Positions 36,085 through 45,177 of a stretch of 64,000 nucleotides of DNA are shown piece by piece (position 1 is the stretch's first letter; each line of letters starts with the position of its first letter). This DNA is from JANLVJ01 sp031363945. Lineage in GTDB: Bacteria; Bacteroidota; Bacteroidia; Sphingobacteriales; Sphingobacteriaceae. The stretch is taken from the NCBI GenBank assembly GCA_031363945.1, contig JANLVJ010000024.1, positions 1 to 64,000 of the forward strand, written 5' to 3'. The notes under the pieces were generated by a model. The model was not told the DNA's origin and searched no databases. It saw only the letters and a program-made list of their open reading frames with translations. The position numbers and the translations under genes were made by a program.

Positions 36085-36936
36085 TCAGGCTGTAACGGCT
36101 GATTTTTTACGAAATGAAACTTCTATATTATGTAGTTCAATAAGAGGCTTTAAAAACTCTTCCAGATCAGTCACACAGAGCTGGCTGGCTGCATCGCATA
36201 ATGCTTCAGATGGGTTTGGATGGGTTTCTATAAATATACCATCAATACCAGAGGCAACTCCTGCACGGGCGAGTACTGGCAGGTACTGTCTTGCTCCACC
36301 GTTCGGGTCAGAACTTGGAATCCCATATTTTCGAATTGCATGAGTAACGTCGAAAACCACAGGGTAACCGGTTTCATTCAAATGGTAAAATGCACGTGGG
36401 TCAACAACAAGGTCATTGTAGCCAAATGTATACCCTCTTTCAGTTAAAATAATCTGAGAATTTCCCTCTTCCAGACATTTCTCAACAGGCTTGATCATAT
36501 TTTCAGGGGCAAGAAACTGCCCATGTTTAATATTTATTACTTTCTGTGTTTTTGCACATGCTTCCATAAGCATGGTTTGCATGCATAAATAAGCTGGAAT
36601 TTGTATCACGTCTACCACTTCTGCAGCCAATGCAGCTTGTTCTGGATAGTGTACATCAGTCAGGATAGGAAAGCCATAATCTTTTTTTACACGCTCAAGA
36701 ATGCGAAGTCCTTCCTCAATTCCAGGCCCAGAATAGAACTTTCTTGAGCTACGATTATCTTTTTGAAAAGATGACTTATATATAACTGGAATGTTTAAAC
36801 GTTCAGATACCTGCTGAAGCTTCTCAGCTGTTTTGTTCATTACTGATTCATTCTCAATGACACAGGGTCCTGAGATAAGAAAGAGTGCATCAGCCCCACA
36901 GCCAATAGAACCAACCTTAACAATTTTTTTATTCAT
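36085..36936 (-). CDS. kdsA: 3-deoxy-8-phosphooctulonate synthase
   Basis: The protein has 283 residues from the ATG at 36936; the frame runs to 36987, but MNKKIVKVGSIGCG starts the family alignment. KdsA joins arabinose-5-phosphate and phosphoenolpyruvate to Kdo-8-phosphate, the precursor of the inner LPS sugar. Motifs are SGPCVIENE, YKSSFQKDNRSS, GFPILTDVHYPEQ, VINIKHGQFLAP, FDVTHAIRKYG and FIETHPNPSEALCDAASQL. The Cys in SGPCVIE indicates the metal-dependent class. It is followed 56 bases later by the transaldolase-CBS fusion. Confidence 0.95.
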   Translation of the reverse strand: MNKKIVKVGSIGCGADALFLISGPCVIENESVMNKTAEKLQQVSERLNIPVIYKSSFQKDNRSSRKFYSGPGIEEGLRILERVKKDYGFPILTDVHYPEQAALAAEVVDVIQIPAYLCMQTMLMEACAKTQKVINIKHGQFLAPENMIKPVEKCLEEGNSQIILTERGYTFGYNDLVVDPRAFYHLNETGYPVVFDVTHAIRKYGIPSSDPNGGARQYLPVLARAGVASGIDGIFIETHPNPSEALCDAASQLCVTDLEEFLKPLIELHNIEVSFRKKSAVTA

Positions 36937-37009
36937 CTCAATAATTTGTAAGCATTGTAAAAGTACTATAATGTTTGACAACAGCATAGAACCTTCTTGT
37001 CTGACCAGC

Positions 37010-38920
37010 CTACTTTTCTATTGCGGTAATCATAAATTCTGTTCTTCTGTTCAGAGCCCGCCCTTTTTCATTCAAATTTGGAGCCAGGGGCTGTGTTTCG
37101 CCATAACCTCTGTAGGTTAGACGGGAAATGGCAATCTTGCCAGTTGAAACCAGGTAGATAGTGACTGCTTTTGCCCTGTTTTCTGACAGGGCAAGATTGT
37201 GCTGCTTAGCACCATGGTCATCAGTATGGCCAGATACTTCAATTTTTATTCCTGGATTCATTTTCATAAAAATGACGAGTCTGTCAAGCTCACTTTTTGA
37301 TTCAGGCTTCAGCATATAGGAATCAGTATCAAAGAAAACATTTCTTAATATATCTTTTTTGCCTGCAGCTATCCGTCTCAGAAATATTTCAAGGCTATGG
37401 GTTAATCTGCCAGGATCATCTTTAAGGCTCAGGTTTTCAGAATAAAATAAATAGCCACGTCTTGAGACATGGAAGGCATAATCAAACCCACTGGGCAGGC
37501 CTGCCAGAAAATCACCGCTTACTTTATCTGACAAAGCAGAATAAATAACCTTGCCATCTTTTAACCTGATGACTTCAACCTTGGCATCAATTTTCTCTTT
37601 ACTCTCTTCATCTGAGATATTACCCTTAATGAAATTAACATTTTCTGGGCGTGCACTTTCATATAAATCAAAGGAATAGAGATCGAAACCACCAAAACCA
37701 TTTAGTTTGTCAGAGGCGAAATAGGCTTTTTTACCATCGGCCGTAATGACAAGCGTACTCTCATCATCAACGGTATTTATCGGGTAACCCAAATTCACAG
37801 GTTTTGACCATTCACCATTTCCCGTTTTACGGCTAAAATACAGATCTTTGCCCCCAAGGCCAGGTAAACCGTCTGAAGAAAAATAAAGCGTTTGATCATC
37901 GGGGTGAATAAATGGCGAAATCTCATTCCCCCTGGTATTGATCTGAGGTCCCAGATTTACTGGTTTACGCCAATGATCTTTACCAATTTTTTCAGTTTCC
38001 CAGATATCAAAACCACCATATCCACCAGGCCTTGAGCTTGTAAAATAAAGGGTTCGCCCATCAGCTGAAATTGATGGTTGTGATTCCCAGCTTTCGGTAT
38101 TTACTTCTGGCCCCAGATTCTTTGGCAAAGACCAACGATATCCCTGACGATGAGAGACATAAATATCGCAGCGCCCTATAACTCCAGGCCTGCCGCAAAT
38201 GGTATAATACAAATCTTTGCCATCGGCAGAAATACTTCCGGCACCTTCATTGTACTCAGCTGTATTTATATTTTCATCAAGGGGTCTCGATTTACGCCAT
38301 CCACCATCACCTTTACTGGAGATATAGAAATCTTCGTTATTGTTTTCTCTACGGGTGTAGATCAGTGTACTATCATCAACCGTTATGCTGGGCAGATATT
38401 CATCAGCCGCTGTATTAACCTGTGGGCCGAGATTAATAGGGGTAAAGGGTTTGGGTGAAGCCATGGCAGCAATACCAAATGAACAGTTCTCGACATATTC
38501 ATTTGCCTTTCTGATTGATTCTTCGACTCCCTGACCAGAACTCAGGTAATTTTTAAAATTTTGTCTGGCTTCTGCATATTTCATTTGATTAAATTGAGAA
38601 ATGCCTAAAGCCAGATATGCTTGATAAATAAACCTGGGTCTTAATTGAACGACACGCTCATAGTTTTTAGCAGCTTCTTCATATTTCTTCTGTTTACGCA
38701 GAATATCTCCCAGAACTTCAAATGCCTCCGCAAAATGATTATCAGCAGCAATAGCTTTTTGCAACAGCCCTGAAGCGGCATCAAAATTCTGGCTGTTTAC
38801 CTTTATCTGGGCTTCATGATACCATTTGACAGCATCATTTGAAGGGCTCAATACTTTTTCTTCCTGGGCGTAGAGCAGGGCTGTAAATAGCGATAACACG
38901 CAACAGAGAAATAACTTCAT
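37010..38920 (-). CDS. OmpA family protein with TPR and PD40 repeats
   Basis: This 636-residue exported protein has a signal ending near LLYAQ. TPR repeats lie at about 28-140. A beta-propeller of PD40-like repeats follows at about 160-420, recognised by repeated LYFTSSRPGGYGGFDIW-type strands and VNLGxxxNT motifs. A carboxypeptidase-like fold (about 425-510) precedes a C-terminal OmpA domain (FDTDSYMLKPESKSELDRL, EVSGHTDDHGAKQHNLALSENRAKAV) that should bind peptidoglycan. The layout is common in Bacteroidota outer-membrane proteins, some linked to gliding or type IX secretion (PorE-like). It lies upstream of kdsA. Confidence 0.88.
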   Translation of the reverse strand: MKLFLCCVLSLFTALLYAQEEKVLSPSNDAVKWYHEAQIKVNSQNFDAASGLLQKAIAADNHFAEAFEVLGDILRKQKKYEEAAKNYERVVQLRPRFIYQAYLALGISQFNQMKYAEARQNFKNYLSSGQGVEESIRKANEYVENCSFGIAAMASPKPFTPINLGPQVNTAADEYLPSITVDDSTLIYTRRENNNEDFYISSKGDGGWRKSRPLDENINTAEYNEGAGSISADGKDLYYTICGRPGVIGRCDIYVSHRQGYRWSLPKNLGPEVNTESWESQPSISADGRTLYFTSSRPGGYGGFDIWETEKIGKDHWRKPVNLGPQINTRGNEISPFIHPDDQTLYFSSDGLPGLGGKDLYFSRKTGNGEWSKPVNLGYPINTVDDESTLVITADGKKAYFASDKLNGFGGFDLYSFDLYESARPENVNFIKGNISDEESKEKIDAKVEVIRLKDGKVIYSALSDKVSGDFLAGLPSGFDYAFHVSRRGYLFYSENLSLKDDPGRLTHSLEIFLRRIAAGKKDILRNVFFDTDSYMLKPESKSELDRLVIFMKMNPGIKIEVSGHTDDHGAKQHNLALSENRAKAVTIYLVSTGKIAISRLTYRGYGETQPLAPNLNEKGRALNRRTEFMITAIEK

Positions 38921-38961
38921 GCAGCTGGTTTATCCTGATTTCATAAACGTTCTATGATGAG

Positions 38962-39636
38962 TCAGGGAATATGCATGAATTTATGCGTTTGCAACGAGAT
39001 TTCCCAATATGGGTGTGCTTTTACATATTCAACGATCAATGGGGTCATGGTTTTTTCCTTGCTCCACTCTGGCTGCATATAAAGCTTGCAGGTCGGAGAT
39101 ACGAGTTCAGCTTGTTTTTCTGCCCATGCAAAATCACTGGTGTTAAAAATAATAACTTTAAGCTCATGTGCCATTTTACTGACACTCGGCATCGGTGCTT
39201 TAAATTTTTTTGGTGACAGGCAAATCCACTCCCAAGACCCCGATAGGGGGTAAGCGCCGGAAGTTTCGAGAAAACGCCTGATCTGCTTTTTTTCAAGAAG
39301 GTCACATAAATAGTCAAGATTATAAAGCAATGGTTCACCTCCCGTAATAACTACTGCTTTTGCAGGATAGGATGCAGCATTTAATGCGATTGTTTCTGAA
39401 GTTGTGAGTGGATGCAGGGTTGCATCCCATGATTCTTTTACGTCGCACCAATGACAACCAACGTCGCAACCTCCGAGTCTTATAAAGTAGGCAGCTTTCC
39501 CGGTATTGAAACCTTCTCCCTGAATGGTATAAAACTCTTCCATCAGGGGCAGGGTAGACCCATCTTCTGGCACTGTTGGTTTCACTACTGCGGTCTGGGC
39601 AGTATGCTGGTCTTCCCCTTCTATTTCTTTACCCAT
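38962..39636 (-). CDS. queE: 7-carboxy-7-deazaguanine synthase
   Basis: The protein has 224 residues from the ATG at 39636; a GTG at 39657 would add seven residues. It is a radical-SAM enzyme with the cluster motif CDVGCHWCD (CxxxCxxC), preceded by FYTIQGEGFNTGKAAYFIRLGG and followed by VVITGGEPLLY. QueE forms the 7-deazaguanine ring on the way to queuosine. Its start overlaps folD by 8 bases. The other que genes are not in the window. Confidence 0.92.
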   Translation of the reverse strand: MGKEIEGEDQHTAQTAVVKPTVPEDGSTLPLMEEFYTIQGEGFNTGKAAYFIRLGGCDVGCHWCDVKESWDATLHPLTTSETIALNAASYPAKAVVITGGEPLLYNLDYLCDLLEKKQIRRFLETSGAYPLSGSWEWICLSPKKFKAPMPSVSKMAHELKVIIFNTSDFAWAEKQAELVSPTCKLYMQPEWSKEKTMTPLIVEYVKAHPYWEISLQTHKFMHIP

Positions 39637-40510
39637 ATATTTCTTTCTTTGCTGCACTGAACGTATTCTGCAGCAGGCCTACTATGGTCATCAGACCAAC
39701 TCCTCCCGGAACTGGTGTGATAAATGAACTCTTCGGCGCAACTCCTGCAAAATCAACATCGCCCACTAGGCGGGTTCCTGATTTGGTAGTACTGTCAGCA
39801 ATCCTGTTCATTCCTACATCTATAACAACAACACCTTGCTTAACCATAGTATCCCTAACGAACTGAGGTTTACCGATGGCTGCTATCAGGATATCAGCAC
39901 TACGGATGATATCATCCATATGCTTGGTTTTACTGTGGCAAAGTGTTACCGTACAGTTTCCCGGATAAGCGGCCCTTGCCATGAGAATGCTCACAGGTGA
40001 CCCGACAATATAACTACGGCCAAGAATAACGCAGTGCTTGCCTTCAGTTTCAATTTTATAGGCTTCCAGTAATTTCAAGATGCCCAGGGGTGTAGCTGGT
40101 AAATAACAGGGTAAGTTTTTAGCCATACGTCCGATATTCATCGGGTGAAAACCATCTACATCTTTTTCAGGAGAAATCTTCCAGGTGACTTTTTCAACCG
40201 AAATATGCCCGGGAAGGGGTAATTGGACCAGGATTCCATCAACATCTGTATCGCTGTTTACGGTATCTATTGTTGACAAAAGTTCCGCTTCAGAAACTGT
40301 TTCTTCAAAACGTATCAGGGTTGATTTAAATCCGGTTTCTTCACATGAGCGCATCTTACTGGCGACATAAACTTCGCTTGCGGCTGTATGTCCGACGAGT
40401 ATGGCTACAAGATGAGGGCGTTTTCCACCGGCTTCAATAAATAAACGGGTTTCTTTTGCCAGTTTTTTTTTTAAAATGGCTGATATAAGTTTTCCGTCAA
40501 GGAGTTCCAT
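39629..40510 (-). CDS. folD: Methylenetetrahydrofolate dehydrogenase/cyclohydrolase
   Basis: This 293-residue bifunctional enzyme interconverts 5,10-methylene- and 10-formyl-tetrahydrofolate. Signatures are VGHTAASEVYVASKMRSCEETGF with the catalytic Lys, GILVQLPLPGHI, KDVDGFHPMNIGRM, CVILGRSYIVGSPVSILM and FITPVPGGVGLMTI. The length is normal. It begins 2 bases after the lepA stop codon and overlaps queE. Confidence 0.96.
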   Translation of the reverse strand: MELLDGKLISAILKKKLAKETRLFIEAGGKRPHLVAILVGHTAASEVYVASKMRSCEETGFKSTLIRFEETVSEAELLSTIDTVNSDTDVDGILVQLPLPGHISVEKVTWKISPEKDVDGFHPMNIGRMAKNLPCYLPATPLGILKLLEAYKIETEGKHCVILGRSYIVGSPVSILMARAAYPGNCTVTLCHSKTKHMDDIIRSADILIAAIGKPQFVRDTMVKQGVVVIDVGMNRIADSTTKSGTRLVGDVDFAGVAPKSSFITPVPGGVGLMTIVGLLQNTFSAAKKEIYG

Positions 40511-40512
40511 TA

Positions 40513-42303
40513 TTATGAATTTAATTTAAGTACGGCCATAAATGCTGACTGAGGTATTTCTACATTACCAACCTGACGCATGCGTTTTTTTCCTTCTTTT
40601 TGTTTTTCCAGCAGTTTTCGTTTCCTCGAAATATCACCTCCATAACATTTTGCCGTCACATCTTTACGTATCGCCTTAACCGTTTCACGGGCAATTACTT
40701 TGGCACCGATAGAGGCCTGTATGACAATTTCGAACTGCTGGCGTGGTAGTAATTCCTTTAGTTTTTCACAAATTTTACGACCAAAATCGTATGCATTATT
40801 GCGGTGAATCAATGAAGACAGGGCATCTACTGCTTCCCCGTTTAATAAGATATCAAGTCTTACAAGGTCTGACTCACGGTAACCTATTGGTGAATAATCA
40901 AAAGAAGCATACCCTTTAGAAACAGTTTTCAAACGGTCATAGAAATCAAAAACGATTTCACCCATCGGCATCTCAAAATTCAGTTCTACCCGATCTGAAG
41001 TCAGGTAAACCTGATTGGTGATAATTCCTCTTTTAATAATACACAAGGATAAAACCGGACCTACAAACTCTGATTTAGTTATGATGGTAGCCTTAATAAA
41101 GGGTTCTTCTACGAACTCTAAACGGCTGGGGTCAGGCAGGTCTGATGGGTTATTTACCAGCAGTTCTTCCATCTTGGTTGTATAGGCTTTATATGAAACG
41201 TTTGGCACGGTTGTGATAACGGTCATATTAAACTCACGTTCTAAACGTTCCTGAATAATTTCCATATGCAGCATTCCCAAAAAGCCACATCTGAAACCAA
41301 AACCCAAAGCAGCTGACGATTCAGGCTCGAAAACGAGTGAAGCATCATTAAGTTGCAATTTTGACATAGCATCTCTCAGCTCTTCAAAATCATCGGTATC
41401 AACAGGATAAATTCCAGCAAATACCATTGGCTTGACATCTTCAAAACCATTGATGGCCGCCTCACATGGTCTCTCAACATTGGTGATGGTATCGCCGACT
41501 TTTACCTCTTTTGCTTCCTTAATGCCTGAAATGATATAGCCTACATCACCTGTTTTTACGGAATCACGCGGCTGTTTGTCTAATTTTAAAATGCCGATTT
41601 CTTCAGCAAAGTATTCTTTGCCTGTAGCGAAAAATTTAACACGCTTACCTTTTTTTATTTCCCCATTAATTACCTTAAAATAGGCAATAATACCCCTGAA
41701 AGAATTAAAAACAGAGTCAAAAATTAAGGCCTGTAGTGGGGCATCTGGATCACCAACCGGTGGGGGAACTCTGGCCACGATCTGCTCAAGCAGTTCAGCA
41801 ACGCCAAGCCCTGTTTTTCCACTTACAGCCAGAATTTCATCACGGTCACAACCAACCAGTTCAACAATAGAATCTTTGACTTCTTCAGGCATTGCCCCTG
41901 GAAGATCCATTTTACTGAGAACGGGAATTATTTTTAGACCGCATTCAACGGCGAGATAAAGATTCGAGATAGTCTGTGCCTGAATTCCCTGGGAAGCATC
42001 AACCAGCAGAAGAGCCCCTTCACAAGCAGCAATAGATCGGGAAACTTCGTATGAGAAATCTACATGTCCTGGTGTATCGATCAGGTTAAGGATATAGGGC
42101 TGTCCATCAAGTACATAGTCCATTTGAATGGCATGACTTTTAATAGTAATTCCCCTTTCACGTTCAATATCCATGTCATCAAGCAGTTGTGCCTGGGCTT
42201 CACGGGCTGAAATGGTCTTTGTTATTTCGAGAAGACGGTCGGCCAGAGTACTTTTACCATGGTCAATATGAGCTATGATGCAAAAATTGCGGATATATTT
42301 CAT
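40513..42303 (-). CDS. lepA: Elongation factor 4 (LepA)
   Basis: The protein has 596 residues from the ATG at 42303 (MKYIRNFCIIAHIDHGKSTLADRLLE); an ATG six codons upstream is less conserved. The GTPase motifs are AHIDHGKST, DTPGHVDF and SKMDLPGA. The LepA C-terminal domain, with GGDISRKRKLLEKQKEGKKRMRQ at about 550-572, separates it from EF-G. It is a ribosome-associated GTPase. It heads the seven-gene minus-strand run that ends at 34309. Confidence 0.97.
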   Translation of the reverse strand: MKYIRNFCIIAHIDHGKSTLADRLLEITKTISAREAQAQLLDDMDIERERGITIKSHAIQMDYVLDGQPYILNLIDTPGHVDFSYEVSRSIAACEGALLLVDASQGIQAQTISNLYLAVECGLKIIPVLSKMDLPGAMPEEVKDSIVELVGCDRDEILAVSGKTGLGVAELLEQIVARVPPPVGDPDAPLQALIFDSVFNSFRGIIAYFKVINGEIKKGKRVKFFATGKEYFAEEIGILKLDKQPRDSVKTGDVGYIISGIKEAKEVKVGDTITNVERPCEAAINGFEDVKPMVFAGIYPVDTDDFEELRDAMSKLQLNDASLVFEPESSAALGFGFRCGFLGMLHMEIIQERLEREFNMTVITTVPNVSYKAYTTKMEELLVNNPSDLPDPSRLEFVEEPFIKATIITKSEFVGPVLSLCIIKRGIITNQVYLTSDRVELNFEMPMGEIVFDFYDRLKTVSKGYASFDYSPIGYRESDLVRLDILLNGEAVDALSSLIHRNNAYDFGRKICEKLKELLPRQQFEIVIQASIGAKVIARETVKAIRKDVTAKCYGGDISRKRKLLEKQKEGKKRMRQVGNVEIPQSAFMAVLKLNS

Positions 42304-42388
42304 TGATTCGCAAAAATACATGTTTCAGCGGTATAAACTAATAAGGAAACAAGCCCAATCGGCTACTTATTATTCAATGCCCTTGTTC

Positions 42389-43762
42389 TTACGACAATTC
42401 TTCTCGCTTTAAATTGAATTTCTCGATCTTACTATATAAATGACTTCTCTGAATATCAATTTCTTCAGCGGTCTTTGAGACATTCCAATTATTTTTATTG
42501 AGCTTGAACTTAATAAATTCTTTTTCAATAAAGTCTTTAAAATCCTGAAATTTATGATACTTATCCATCGCGAATGAATCTTCAGTTCTTCCGGTATGCT
42601 GATGACTTGGGTTAGCAAAAGCAATGACGTCTTTATCAGTAATGGTTTTATTGCTCATAATGATCAAACGTGCTACCATATTATGAAGCTCCCTGATATT
42701 ACCAGTCCAGTCTTGTTTCATTAATTCAAGCATGGCTGCCTGTGTTATTTCTTTTTCTGGCATTTTATATTCTTCACAGATTTCTTCAATAAAGAAATTT
42801 GTCAAAAGGGGTATATCATCGATTCGCTCGTTCAAGGAGGGTACATGAATGATAATTACACTCAGGCGGTGGTATAAGTCAATGCGAAAATTACCCTTCT
42901 CAATTTCTGCCAGCAGATCTTTATTTGTGGCAGCAACAATGCGAACATTTACTTCAATTTCACGTTCTCCGCCAACACGGGTAATTTTATTTTCCTGCAA
43001 TGCCCTCAGTACTTTTGCCTGGGCTGAGAGGCTCATATCTCCAATTTCATCCAGGAATAAGGTACCCCCATCAGCAAGCTCAAACTTTCCGATACGCTGT
43101 TTGATGGCTGAGGTAAATGAACCTTTTTCGTGCCCAAATAGTTCACTTTCAATCAGCTCTGATGGTATAGCTGCACAATTAACCTCTATTAAGGGCATGG
43201 TTGAACGCTGGCTTTTCTCATGCACCCATCTTGCGACAAGTTCTTTTCCGCTTCCGTTACCCCCAGTAACAAGTACACGGGCTTCAGTAGGAGCAACCTT
43301 GTCAATAGTTTCCCTGATCTTTTGAATGGCAGCTGAGTTACCAAGAATTTCCCTGGTTCGGTTTATTTTTTTCTTTAATACTTTTGTTTCAGTAACCAGA
43401 ACTGACCTGTCAAGGGCATTTCTTACTGTGATCAGCAGCCGGTTTAAATCAGGTGGTTTTGAAATAAAATCAAATGCACCTTTTTTACTTGCTTCAATGG
43501 CAGTTTCTATGGTTCCATGTCCTGAAATCATGATGAATGGCATATCAGGTTGCAATGCCAGTGCTTTTTCAAGTACTTCCATTCCGTCCATCTTTTCCAT
43601 CTTTATATCACATAAAACCAGATCATAGGCGTTTTTGCCGATAAGCTCTAACCCCTGAACACCATTCAGGGCTTCTTCAACCTGATAATGCTCGTATTCG
43701 AGAATTTCTTTTAAAGTACTGCGAATCGCACGTTCGTCATCAATGATCAGAATTCTTGACAT
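42389..43762 (-). CDS. Sigma-54-dependent NtrC-family response regulator
   Basis: The 457-residue protein has a receiver domain (1-120) with phospho-acceptor Asp in LVLCDIKMEKMDG and SKPPDL. The AAA+ domain (about 140-370) has Walker A TGGNGSGKE and the sigma-54 contact loop GSFTSA in place of the usual GAFTGA. A Fis-type helix-turn-helix follows (NNWNVSKTAEEIDIQRSHLYSKI, about 425-450). It activates sigma-54 promoters when phosphorylated. No histidine kinase gene is adjacent. Confidence 0.92.
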   Translation of the reverse strand: MSRILIIDDERAIRSTLKEILEYEHYQVEEALNGVQGLELIGKNAYDLVLCDIKMEKMDGMEVLEKALALQPDMPFIMISGHGTIETAIEASKKGAFDFISKPPDLNRLLITVRNALDRSVLVTETKVLKKKINRTREILGNSAAIQKIRETIDKVAPTEARVLVTGGNGSGKELVARWVHEKSQRSTMPLIEVNCAAIPSELIESELFGHEKGSFTSAIKQRIGKFELADGGTLFLDEIGDMSLSAQAKVLRALQENKITRVGGEREIEVNVRIVAATNKDLLAEIEKGNFRIDLYHRLSVIIIHVPSLNERIDDIPLLTNFFIEEICEEYKMPEKEITQAAMLELMKQDWTGNIRELHNMVARLIIMSNKTITDKDVIAFANPSHQHTGRTEDSFAMDKYHKFQDFKDFIEKEFIKFKLNKNNWNVSKTAEEIDIQRSHLYSKIEKFNLKREELS

Positions 43763-43787
43763 ACTGAATATTTTAATTTAACAAGGA

Positions 43788-43807
43788 ATGGGGCCCGAAG
43801 GCCCCAT
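43788..43807 (-). terminator. Terminator-like hairpin downstream of rnpB
   Basis: ATGGGGCC (43788-43795) pairs with GGCCCCAT (43800-43807) around a TTCG tetraloop on the minus strand. It lies 10 bases past the rnpB 3' end and is followed by a weak T-rich tail. Confidence 0.7.
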
Positions 43808-43817
43808 CTGGTTTTTT

Positions 43818-44197
43818 GCAAACCCATAAGCCGGGTTCTGTTTCAGTACAGAGACGAGCTCTCTACCTATCTGTCATTTATCTTGGCCGGCAGTCACCCA
43901 CCGGCTCTATCAGTCTACCCACCCCGCGAGTGCCTGCGCACATAAGACGGGCCGCCTTAAACCCGGGGCATATTTGACCTTTCTACTCCTGTGGTTTACC
44001 GCAAGATACATTACTGTACCAGGCCGTGAGCTCTTACCTCGCGTTTTCACCTTTTCCCCGGCTTGCGCCAGGGTAGTTTATTTTCTGTGGCACTTGCAGT
44101 CATACATCCCTGTATGCCTTCCTGTTAGGAAGCAGGATGCCCTATGTAGCCCGGACTTTCCTCTACTGCCCGAAGCAACAGCGACAGATCGGTTTGC
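43818..44197 (-). ncRNA. rnpB: RNase P RNA (class A)
   Basis: On the minus strand the conserved core GAGGAAAGTCCGGGC appears near the 5' end, and the 3' side carries ACAGAACCCGGCTTATGG, both hallmarks of bacterial RNase P RNA. The ends are set by the P1 helix: GCAAACC (minus strand, 44197-44191) pairs with GGTTTGC (43824-43818). The length of about 380 nt fits type A. The RNA is the catalytic subunit that trims the 5' end of tRNA precursors. It has its own promoter element and hairpin terminator. Confidence 0.95.
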
Positions 44198-44201
44198 ATT
44201 T

Positions 44202-44234
44202 CAAATATAGCCATAAAGTGCTATTTTAAGTAAA
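44202..44234 (-). promoter_or_regulatory. rnpB promoter, Bacteroidota type
   Basis: On the minus strand TATATTTG (44202-44209) matches the -7 consensus TAnnTTTG four bases before the mature RNA 5' end. TTTA (44231-44234) lies 21 bases upstream and resembles the TTTG -33 box. The upstream box falls inside the last codons of the DUF2027-Smr gene. Confidence 0.65.
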
Positions 44235-45177
44235 CTTCAGTGGCGCCGTAGCCAAATCGGTCTTTACCAGCATCTTTAAACGTACGGATATAAGAGTTAT
44301 TTGAAATTTTCTTATGTATTTCATGCCTAAGAACCCCGTTACCAACCCCATGTATAAATACAATTTTTTCCATGCCGTTACTAATGGCTGCATCAAGACT
44401 CTTCTGAAAATGGTTCATTTGTAATTTTAGCATTTCCTGATTGCTGATATTTTTTTCATAAGTGGGAAGCTGCTCAAAATGAAGGTCTACAATATCAAGA
44501 GGCCTGGGCATGACAGGTGTTTTTGCCTCAGAAGTAAAGAATGCCTCGCGCAAGGCTTTGGCATCGAGTTCAGGAAATTCTTCGTCAAGACTAAATAAAT
44601 AAGCTGGTTCACTCAAAAGCGGGGCCTGCTTTTTTGCCAGGCTAAACTGCTTGGGTTTTAATTTAATCGAATGAAGTCGGGAAGGTATAGGTTCAAATTC
44701 GCCCTTATGCAGATAAACCACCTGAAAGTAAAATACCGGCCATTCTTCAAGTTCTCTCAGTGAACTGCTGGCAAGTTTTGCCGATTGACCGGGGGCAATT
44801 ACACCTGCCCATTCTCCTGTAAATATGTGTTTCTTTTCTGTGTAAAACTGTATAAACAGATGGTAGTCAGTGGTATTCAGGATATGCTTTTCCTGCAGAT
44901 AATTTAATGCTTTATCTGCAGTGAAGGCCAAATAAATACCCCTTGATTTTGAAATTACAGGTTTCGGTGCTTCTACAATGAGCATGGCCGGCTCAGTGAG
45001 GTCATCTGTTAATTTTTTTTCACCCCTGTTTACAAGCACCAGTTCTGAATTCAGAACTGGTACCTCAAAATCCTTTTCAATGGTAACACCAACTAGTTGT
45101 GAGTCAATAATCTTTGTCACAATACCTTCTTGACGCTCATTTACAAACCTTACATAATCGCCTAGATTAAAACTCAT
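44221..45177 (-). CDS. DUF2027 and Smr domain protein
   Basis: This 318-residue protein starts with an SH3-like domain (SFNLGDYVRFVNERQEGIV) and a DUF2027-type middle. It ends with an Smr domain (about 227-318: DIVDLHFEQL, then KIVFIHGVGNGVLRHEI and DRFGYGATEVYL). Smr domains are nucleases or RNA-binding modules related to the MutS2 tail. It is common in Bacteroidota; its role is not established. Its start overlaps the phosphohexomutase stop by 4 bases. A 24-bp perfect palindrome lies in its coding sequence (45038-45061). Confidence 0.85.
   Translation of the reverse strand: MSFNLGDYVRFVNERQEGIVTKIIDSQLVGVTIEKDFEVPVLNSELVLVNRGEKKLTDDLTEPAMLIVEAPKPVISKSRGIYLAFTADKALNYLQEKHILNTTDYHLFIQFYTEKKHIFTGEWAGVIAPGQSAKLASSSLRELEEWPVFYFQVVYLHKGEFEPIPSRLHSIKLKPKQFSLAKKQAPLLSEPAYLFSLDEEFPELDAKALREAFFTSEAKTPVMPRPLDIVDLHFEQLPTYEKNISNQEMLKLQMNHFQKSLDAAISNGMEKIVFIHGVGNGVLRHEIHKKISNNSYIRTFKDAGKDRFGYGATEVYLK

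Noticed and set aside
42849..43628. Two long plus-strand open frames (158 and 100 residues) antisense to the NtrC-type regulator
   Set aside because: Their translations are Ser/Phe-rich without motifs, and the minus strand carries a complete, well-conserved gene.
43974..44210. 78-residue plus-strand open frame
   Set aside because: It lies antisense to the RNase P RNA, whose core motifs and P1 helix are clear.
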